From positions 1-10,785 of the forward strand of contig JAJXSV010000063.1 in NCBI GenBank assembly GCA_021784375.1: a DNA stretch of 10,785 nt. Reading direction: 5' to 3'. The notes beneath the pieces are model-generated. The model ran no database searches. It saw only the letters and a list, made by a program, of their open reading frames with translations, and was not told the origin of the DNA. Origin of the DNA: Actinomycetes bacterium (lineage in GTDB: Bacteria; Actinomycetota; Actinomycetes; S36-B12; UBA5976). Positions within the stretch are counted from its first letter, which is position 1. The number at the start of each line of letters is the position of its first letter. Shown here piece after piece: positions 5,916-10,785 of the stretch. A program made the translations under genes and the position numbers.

Positions 5916-7763
5916 ATGTGCGGAATCGTCGGATACGTCGGACGCAAGCAGGCGGTTGATGTCGTCGTCGACGGGCTGCGTCGACTGGAGTACCGAGGCT
6001 ACGACTCCGCCGGCGTGGCCCTGGTCGTGGATGGCTCGCTCCAGATCCGCAAGAAGGCGGGCAAGCTCTCCAACCTGCAGTCCGTGCTGGCCGCGGACCC
6101 GACGGCGCTCTCGAGCACCGGCATCGGGCACACCCGCTGGGCCACCCATGGCGGACCCACCGACGCCAACGCGCATCCGCATGTGTCCGAGGACGGCAAG
6201 GTCGCCATCATCCACAACGGCATCATCGAGAACTTCGCGGAGCTGCGCGCGGAGCTCACGGCTGCGGGGGTGCACCTGCAGTCGGAGACGGACACCGAGG
6301 TCGTCGCGCACCTGCTCGCAGGCGTGCTGCCGGGGACGGGCAATGATCTCGCCGAGGCCATGCGTCAGGTCTGCCGACGCCTTTCGGGTGCCTTCACGCT
6401 GGTGGCGGCGCACGCGGACATGCCGGACGTGGTGGTCGGGGCACGTCGCAACTCGCCCCTCGTGGTGGGTCGCGGTGCGGGCGAGAACTTCCTGGCGTCC
6501 GACGTCTCCGCCTTCATCGCGCACACGCGCCACGCCATCGAACTGGGCCAGGACCAGGTGGTCGAGCTGCGGCCGGACAGCGTCGTCATCACTGACTTCG
6601 ATGGCGGGCCGGCCGAGGTCAAGGAGTACGAGGTCACGTGGGATGCCTCGGCCGCCGAGAAGGGCGGCTACGACACGTTCATGCTCAAGGAGATCCACGA
6701 GCAGCCCAAGGCGGTCGCGGACACCCTGCTCGGGCGCATCAAGAACGGCAAGCTCACCCTCGACGAGATCCAGTTCTCCGAGGAGGAACTGCGCTCGATC
6801 GACAAGATCATCATCACCGCCTGCGGCACCGCCTTCCACGCCGGGCTGATCGCGAAGTACGCGATCGAGCACTGGACGCGCGTTCCCTGCGAGGTGGAGT
6901 TGGCGAGCGAGTTCCGCTATCGCGACCCCATCCTCGACCGCCACACCCTCGTCATCGCCATCTCGCAGTCCGGCGAGACCATGGACACCCTGATGGCGCT
7001 CCGTTACGCCAAGGAGCAGGGCTCGCGGGTGCTCGCCATCTGCAACACCCAGGGCTCCACCATCCCGCGCGAGTCGGACGCCGTGCTCTACACGCACGCC
7101 GGTCCGGAGATCGCGGTTGCCTCGACCAAGGCCTTCCTCACCCAGATCGTCGCCGTATACATCTTCGCGCTCTTCTTCGCGCAGGTGCGCGGCAACATGT
7201 ACGGCGACGAGATCACCCACCTCATCGGTCAGGTCGCAGACATGCCGCAGAAGGTGGACCTGGTGCTGGACACGGTCGAACCCATCCGCGCCCTGGCCCG
7301 CGCCTATGCGGACGCGCACTCCGTGCTCTTCATCGGCCGCCACGTCGGGTACCCGGTGGCGCTCGAGGGTGCCCTGAAACTCAAGGAGATCGCCTACATG
7401 CACGCCGAGGGCTTCGCCGCCGGCGAGCTCAAGCACGGCCCCATCGCGCTGCTCGAGGACGGCCTGCCGGTATTCGTGGTGGTGCCGCCCCGCGCGGGTC
7501 GGAGCGCACTGCACGAGAAGATGGTGTCGAACATCCAGGAGGTACGTGCCCGCGGAGCGCACACCATCGTGCTCGCGGAGGAGGACGACGAGAGTGTGGT
7601 CGCCTATGCGGACCACATCATCCGCATCCCCGCCTGTTCGACGTTGCTGCAGCCGCTCGTCGCCACCGTGCCATTGCAGGTCTTCGCCTGCGAGATGGCG
7701 ACGCTCCGCGGCTTCGATGTGGACCAGCCGCGCAACCTCGCCAAGTCCGTGACCGTGGAGTAG
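5916..7763 (+). CDS. glmS: glutamine-fructose-6-phosphate aminotransferase (isomerising)
   Basis: GlmS makes glucosamine-6-phosphate from fructose-6-phosphate and glutamine, the committing step of amino-sugar synthesis. The 615-residue protein has the full layout. It starts with a class II glutamine amidotransferase domain whose nucleophile is Cys2 after Met removal (MCGIVGYVG), with LEYRGYDSAG, HTRWATHGGPTDANAHPH and IIHNGIIENF. Two SIS sugar-isomerase domains follow: TACGTAFHAG (301-310), SQSGETMDTL (350-359), CNTQGSTIPRESD and ASTKAF; then HVGYPVALEGALKLKEIAYM (476-495) with HAEGFAAGELKHGPIAL. It ends in the family-typical DQPRNLAKSVTVE. AAGGA at 5905-5909 serves the ATG at 5916. Only 9 bases separate it from glmM, so there is no room for a glmS ribozyme-riboswitch of the kind found in Bacillus. 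Expression probably follows the operon promoter. Confidence 0.98.
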   Translation: MCGIVGYVGRKQAVDVVVDGLRRLEYRGYDSAGVALVVDGSLQIRKKAGKLSNLQSVLAADPTALSSTGIGHTRWATHGGPTDANAHPHVSEDGKVAIIHNGIIENFAELRAELTAAGVHLQSETDTEVVAHLLAGVLPGTGNDLAEAMRQVCRRLSGAFTLVAAHADMPDVVVGARRNSPLVVGRGAGENFLASDVSAFIAHTRHAIELGQDQVVELRPDSVVITDFDGGPAEVKEYEVTWDASAAEKGGYDTFMLKEIHEQPKAVADTLLGRIKNGKLTLDEIQFSEEELRSIDKIIITACGTAFHAGLIAKYAIEHWTRVPCEVELASEFRYRDPILDRHTLVIAISQSGETMDTLMALRYAKEQGSRVLAICNTQGSTIPRESDAVLYTHAGPEIAVASTKAFLTQIVAVYIFALFFAQVRGNMYGDEITHLIGQVADMPQKVDLVLDTVEPIRALARAYADAHSVLFIGRHVGYPVALEGALKLKEIAYMHAEGFAAGELKHGPIALLEDGLPVFVVVPPRAGRSALHEKMVSNIQEVRARGAHTIVLAEEDDESVVAYADHIIRIPACSTLLQPLVATVPLQVFACEMATLRGFDVDQPRNLAKSVTVE

Positions 7764-7765
7764 TC

Positions 7766-8140
7766 GTGATCGTCGGCATCGGAGTGGACGTCGTTGACAT
7801 CGAACGCTTCCGGACGGTGTCGATGCGCACGAGCGCATTCGCCGAACGCGTGTTCACCGACGTCGAGCGCTTCCACAGCGGTGGTGCACCGCGCTCGATG
7901 CCGTCGCTCGCCGCCCGCTTCGCCGCCAAGGAGGCGGTCGCCAAGGCACTCGGCGCACCCGCCGGGCTGGGTTGGCACGACGTCGAGGTCACGCGCGACG
8001 AGGCCAGCCGGCCGCGCCTCACCATCCGCGGGCACTCGCTGGAGATCGCGTCCGGATTGGGCGTGACCGACTGGCACCTTTCCCTCACGCACGACGCCGG
8101 CATCGCTGTGGCATACGTGATCGCGGAGCACCGCGAATGA
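7766..8140 (+). CDS. acpS: holo-[acyl-carrier-protein] synthase
   Basis: AcpS transfers the 4'-phosphopantetheine arm from coenzyme A to acyl carrier protein, switching on fatty-acid synthesis. The 124-residue product is the normal size. The metal- and CoA-binding motif GIGVDVVDIERF (4-15, with Asp8) and RFAAKEAVAKALG (51-63, with Glu56) are intact, and HLSLTHD (104-110) is the conserved C-terminal strand. The frame is open far upstream, through glmS in another reading frame, but family homology begins exactly at the GTG at 7766. GGAG at 7757-7760, overlapping the last codons of glmS, is its ribosome binding site. The gene begins 2 bases after the glmS stop and overlaps the next gene by 4 bases (ATGA), so it is translationally coupled. 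Confidence 0.97.
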   Translation: MIVGIGVDVVDIERFRTVSMRTSAFAERVFTDVERFHSGGAPRSMPSLAARFAAKEAVAKALGAPAGLGWHDVEVTRDEASRPRLTIRGHSLEIASGLGVTDWHLSLTHDAGIAVAYVIAEHRE

Positions 8141-9615
8141 ACCTGCCGGTGCTCTCCGCAGACGCCGTGCGCGCTGCGGAACGGCAGTTCCCGGAAGCCC
8201 GGGACTCGGGATTGCTCATGCAGCGTGCGGCCACGGCGGTCGCCACCGAGTGCCTCACCATCCTCAAGGACAGCGGCGGCGTCGTCGGACGGCATGTGCT
8301 CCTGCTCCTGGGTCCCGGCGACAACGGCGGGGACGCGGCGTTCGCGGGGGCACGGCTCGCCCAGCGCGGGGCGGCGGTGTTCGCGCTCCCCGTCGCCGAC
8401 CGCGTGCATGAGGAGGGTTCGCGCGCGTTGCGCGTCGCTGGTGCCCGCATGGTCGACGTCGACGGCGCCCTCGCGCTGTTCGATCGTGTGGACCTCGTCA
8501 TCGACGGCATCGTCGGGTTGGGCTCCAGCCGTGCACTCACGGGCACCGCTGCCTTGATGGCGCGCGCCATCACCGACGCCCGCATCTTCACGGTGGCCAT
8601 CGATGTGCCCTCCGGTGTCGACACCGATACCGGCGCAGTGCCCGGCGTGGCCATCGAGGCCGACATCACCATCACCTTCGGTGGCCTGCGGCGGGCCCAT
8701 GTCATCGCACCCGCGGCCCTCAACTGCGGTGAGGTCCTGGTGGCGGACATCGGCGTGCCCATGCGATCGCTGGACATCGCCATCACCGGCGAGGGGCACT
8801 GGTTCGACCCGCCAAGGCCCGACGCCGACAAGTACGCGCGTGGCGTCGTCGGCGTCGTCACGGGCTCGCGCACGTACCCCGGTGCGGCGCTGCTGTCGAC
8901 CGGCGCGGCCACGCACAGCGGCTGCGGCATGGTGCGCTACTTCGGCTCCGCCAAGGACGATGTGGTCGCCGCGCATCCGGAGGTCGTGGCCGCCGGGAGG
9001 TCCACCATCGGTTCATCGCAGCGCACGGCAGCCTGGCTCGTCGGGTGCGGCATGGGCCTCGACCGGAAGGCTGTCGAGGCCCTGCACACGGTCCTCGACA
9101 TGCGCGCCCCGGTGGTGGTCGACGCCGATGCGATCACCTTGATCGGCAGGGAGAAGACGCTGCGTGCTGCGCTGCTGGCGAGGCGGGAGAGCGGCGACCT
9201 CACGCTCCTGACGCCGCACGCGGGCGAGGCCGCCCGCCTCGCGGCTGCACTCGGCCTGTCGATCGACCTGGAGGCCGACCGCCTGCGTGCTGCCAAGTTG
9301 CTGGCCCGCAGCCTCTCCTGCCTGGTGCTGCTCAAGGGGCCCTCGACGCTCATCACCGATGGCGCCAACTTCATCGCCACGCCGTTGCTCGGGGCCAGGC
9401 TGGCCACCGCGGGCAGTGGTGATGTGCTGGCCGGGCTGGTAGCCGGCGCCGCAGCGCGTTGGGCCGCGCAGGCCGCCTTCGGCCCGCGCGAGTTCATGGA
9501 ACTGGCCGGTGCCAGCGCCCTCCGCCATGCGGCTGCCGCGGGCGTGGCCGACATCACCGCTTCCGATCTGCTGGTTGGGCTGGCCGACGCCTCGTCGGCC
9601 ACAATGGCACCGTGA
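8137..9615 (+). CDS. nnr: bifunctional NAD(P)H-hydrate epimerase / ADP-dependent NAD(P)H-hydrate dehydratase
   Basis: This enzyme repairs hydrated NADH and NADPH. The N-terminal YjeF_N (NnrE) part, about residues 1-225, epimerises R- to S-hydrates, and the C-terminal ribokinase-like (NnrD) part, about 230-490, removes water from the S form using ADP. Visible motifs are GPGDNGGDA (59-67) and AIDVPSGVD (154-162) in the epimerase; in the dehydratase, VVVDADAIT (326-334), LLTPHAGEAARL (357-368), LLKGPSTLITDG (398-409) and the catalytic ATAGSGDVLAG (423-433) with Asp429. At 492 residues the fusion has the usual length. The first glycine-rich loop reads GDNGGD rather than the GNNGGD of E. coli, a variant compatible with the fold. 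The start ATG overlaps the acpS stop (ATGA), with GGAG at 8125-8128. The end overlaps the alr start (GTGA). Confidence 0.95.
   Translation: MNLPVLSADAVRAAERQFPEARDSGLLMQRAATAVATECLTILKDSGGVVGRHVLLLLGPGDNGGDAAFAGARLAQRGAAVFALPVADRVHEEGSRALRVAGARMVDVDGALALFDRVDLVIDGIVGLGSSRALTGTAALMARAITDARIFTVAIDVPSGVDTDTGAVPGVAIEADITITFGGLRRAHVIAPAALNCGEVLVADIGVPMRSLDIAITGEGHWFDPPRPDADKYARGVVGVVTGSRTYPGAALLSTGAATHSGCGMVRYFGSAKDDVVAAHPEVVAAGRSTIGSSQRTAAWLVGCGMGLDRKAVEALHTVLDMRAPVVVDADAITLIGREKTLRAALLARRESGDLTLLTPHAGEAARLAAALGLSIDLEADRLRAAKLLARSLSCLVLLKGPSTLITDGANFIATPLLGARLATAGSGDVLAGLVAGAAARWAAQAAFGPREFMELAGASALRHAAAAGVADITASDLLVGLADASSATMAP
9600..9605 (+). promoter_or_regulatory. possible internal -10-like box CACAAT before alr
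   Basis: CACAAT, inside the last codons of the nnr gene, ends 6 bases before the GTG of alr, the same spacing as the three TAnnnT boxes in this window. It keeps the important second-position A and sixth-position T of a -10 box but has C instead of T at the first position. It could give alr an extra leaderless transcript, or be chance; alr is already coupled to the gene before it. Confidence 0.25.
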
Positions 9616-10724
9616 TCAACCCCGTTGGCCCTGCCCGTGCCGTCGCCGAGATCGACCTGACGGCCTATGCCGCGAACGTGCGTGCGCTGAAGTCGTTGCT
9701 CGGCAGTGCCCAGCTCATGTGCGTGGTGAAGGCGGACGCCTACGGGCATGGTGCCGCTGAGTGCGCCCGGGTGGCCCGCGCAGCGGGAGCGGACTGGCTC
9801 GGCGTGGCCTTCGTCGACGAGGCCATCGACCTCCGGACGGGAGGCGACAGCGGTCCCCTGCTGGCGTGGCTGCTGGACGAGCACGACGACCTCGAGCGGG
9901 CGGTCGCGCTCGACATCGACCTCAGCGTGGCGAACGCCGCGCAGTTGCGCCGCGTCATCGCCGCCCACCGGGCTGCTGGTCGGCGCCCGCGCGTGCACAT
10001 CGAAGTCGACACCGGCCTGTCACGAGGCGGGGCGGCGCCGGAGACCTGGCGGGCGCTGTTCCGGGAGGCGGCGCACCTCGACGTCGTGTCCATCTGGTCG
10101 CACCTCGCCTGCGCCGACGAGCCCGCGCATCCGGCGAACGACGCGCAGAGGGCCGAGTTCGAGCGCGCGCTCAGCGTGGCCGCTGCCTGCGGTGTGACGC
10201 CGCGCCTGCGCCACCTCGCCAACTCCGCGGCCGCGTTGACGCGACCGGACATGCACTATGACCTGGCGCGCATCGGCATGGCCTCCTACGGGGTCTCGCC
10301 CATGAATGACAACGCCGAGCAGTTCGGCCTGCGCCGCGTGATGACGGTGCGCGCGAGCATCGCCAACGTGCGCGATGTCCCCGCGGGTGCCGGCGTCTCC
10401 TACGGCCATCGCTACCTGACGACCCGGCCCTCGCGGCTGGCCCTGCTCCCGCTGGGCTACGCCGACGGATTGCCGCGCGCAGGCACCAATGTCGCGCCGG
10501 TGGCGGTGCGCGGACAGCGCCTGACCGCGTCCGGGACCATCTGCATGGACCAGTTCGTCGTCGACGTCGGCGATCTCGACGTCGCCATCGGAGAATCGGT
10601 CACCATCTTCGGCGCCCAGGGCCCGAGTGCCGAGGAGTGGGCACAGGCGTGCAGCACCGTCGGCTACGAGATGACGACGCGCCTGGGCGCCCGCCTGGCC
10701 AAGCGCTTCCTGGGCGGGGCCTGA
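9612..10724 (+). CDS. alr: alanine racemase
   Basis: Alr is a PLP enzyme that interconverts L- and D-alanine, supplying D-alanine for peptidoglycan. The 370-residue product has normal length: an N-terminal TIM-barrel and a C-terminal beta domain. The PLP lysine is K40 in VVKADAYGHG (38-47). R138 in DTGLSRGG, H165 in SHLACAD and R220 in LARIGMASYG contact the cofactor. The opposite-face catalytic tyrosine is Y264 in GVSYGHRY. M312 in TICMDQFVVDVG and the final GYEMTTRLGARLAKRF are also typical. The frame is open upstream to 9459, but that part reads nnr sequence in the wrong frame. The GTG at 9612, overlapping the nnr stop as GTGA, gives the family N-terminus (ARAVAEIDLTAYAANVRAL). Confidence 0.97.
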   Translation: MINPVGPARAVAEIDLTAYAANVRALKSLLGSAQLMCVVKADAYGHGAAECARVARAAGADWLGVAFVDEAIDLRTGGDSGPLLAWLLDEHDDLERAVALDIDLSVANAAQLRRVIAAHRAAGRRPRVHIEVDTGLSRGGAAPETWRALFREAAHLDVVSIWSHLACADEPAHPANDAQRAEFERALSVAAACGVTPRLRHLANSAAALTRPDMHYDLARIGMASYGVSPMNDNAEQFGLRRVMTVRASIANVRDVPAGAGVSYGHRYLTTRPSRLALLPLGYADGLPRAGTNVAPVAVRGQRLTASGTICMDQFVVDVGDLDVAIGESVTIFGAQGPSAEEWAQACSTVGYEMTTRLGARLAKRFLGGA

Positions 10725-10727
10725 GGC

Positions 10728-10785
10728 ATGCGGGTGGCGACCGCCGAGGCCATGCGTGCCCTCGGAGGGGAACTCCGTCCCCTGC
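10728..10785 (+). CDS. tsaE: probable tsaE, N-terminus only (tRNA t6A biosynthesis ATPase)
   Basis: An ATG 3 bases after the alr stop opens a frame that runs off the window after 19 codons: MRVATAEAMRALGGELRPL. The pattern T-A-E-A-M-R-A-L-G-x-x-L resembles the start of TsaE proteins, before their Walker A loop, which would lie beyond the edge. TsaE is the ATPase of the TsaB-TsaD-TsaE complex that makes the t6A modification of ANN-decoding tRNAs, and alr-tsaE-tsaB-rimI-tsaD is a frequent order in actinobacteria. The deciding motifs are not in view, so the call rests on this short stretch and the neighbourhood. The start could instead be the GTG at 10734. Confidence 0.6.
   Translation, partial: MRVATAEAMRALGGELRPL

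Noticed and set aside
5904..5918. A glmS ribozyme-type riboswitch before glmS
   Set aside because: Only 9 bases separate the glmM stop from the glmS start, and the ribosome binding site fills them; there is no room for the RNA.
6638..7765. A fusion of a long upstream protein to AcpS
   Set aside because: The open frame upstream of 7766 is an out-of-frame reading of glmS, rich in Arg and His. AcpS family similarity begins exactly at the GTG with a ribosome binding site.
5058..7838. A 926-codon open frame on the reverse strand across glmM and glmS
   Set aside because: It lies opposite two certain enzymes, has the His/Arg/Gly/Val-rich composition of an antisense shadow in high-GC DNA, and shows no domain or motif. 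Its openness follows from the codon bias of the forward genes.
8311..8340. The GDNGGD loop as a sign of a defective NAD(P)H-hydrate epimerase
   Set aside because: As I recall the family, Asp at this position also occurs in other actinobacterial homologues, and the rest of the epimerase motifs, including DVPSGVD, are intact.
1..10785. CRISPR arrays, transposases, attachment sites, tRNA or rRNA genes
   Set aside because: I looked on both strands for regularly spaced repeats, terminal inverted repeats and conserved RNA gene segments and saw none. Intergenic space is short and explained by promoters and hairpins.

Overview
This high-GC window, in which all confident genes show the strong third-position G/C bias typical of the group, reads as a chromosomal core segment of an actinomycete-type bacterium (Actinomycetota). 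The evidence is the gene order rplM-rpsI ... glmM-glmS-acpS-nnrE/D-alr-(tsaE), the actinobacterial flavour of the proteins (for example the acidic N-terminal extension of S9 and the GlmS C-terminus), frequent GTG starts, and several genes that appear to be transcribed as leaderless mRNAs from TAnnnT boxes. No species can be named from the sequence alone. I see no mobile element, CRISPR array, rRNA or tRNA gene, and no intergenic stretch longer than about 200 bases.

Layout. Positions 1-72 hold the last 23 codons of a forward gene. It converges, with 7 bases between the stop codons, on a reverse-strand gene (80-1537) for a polytopic membrane protein that looks like an uncharacterised GT-C-type glycosyltransferase. 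A 201-base divergent region (1538-1738) separates this from rplM-rpsI (1739-2665), the ribosomal proteins L13 and S9, closed by a perfect 14-bp hairpin. Next comes a stand-alone gene (2748-4466) for an O-antigen ligase/polymerase-like (Wzy_C/WaaL superfamily) membrane protein, placed between rpsI and glmM. From 4560 to the right edge runs a tightly packed forward operon: glmM, glmS, acpS, bifunctional nnrE/nnrD, alr, and the first 19 codons of a probable tsaE.

How the genes fit together. GlmS makes glucosamine-6-phosphate and GlmM isomerises it to glucosamine-1-phosphate, the precursor of UDP-GlcNAc for peptidoglycan. Alr supplies D-alanine for the peptidoglycan stem peptide. AcpS activates acyl carrier protein for lipid synthesis, NnrE/NnrD repairs damaged NAD(P)H, and TsaE would begin the tRNA t6A module that often follows alr in this group. 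The two membrane proteins fit envelope glycan or lipid-linked saccharide chemistry, but their substrates cannot be read from the sequence.

Most of the window is ordinary core genome and I found no convincing new system. The points most worth a second look are the repeated TAnnnT-N6-start arrangement at three genes (with a possible fourth at alr), the two poorly characterised envelope-glycan genes embedded around a conserved ribosomal/cell-wall block, and the structured leader of rplM.
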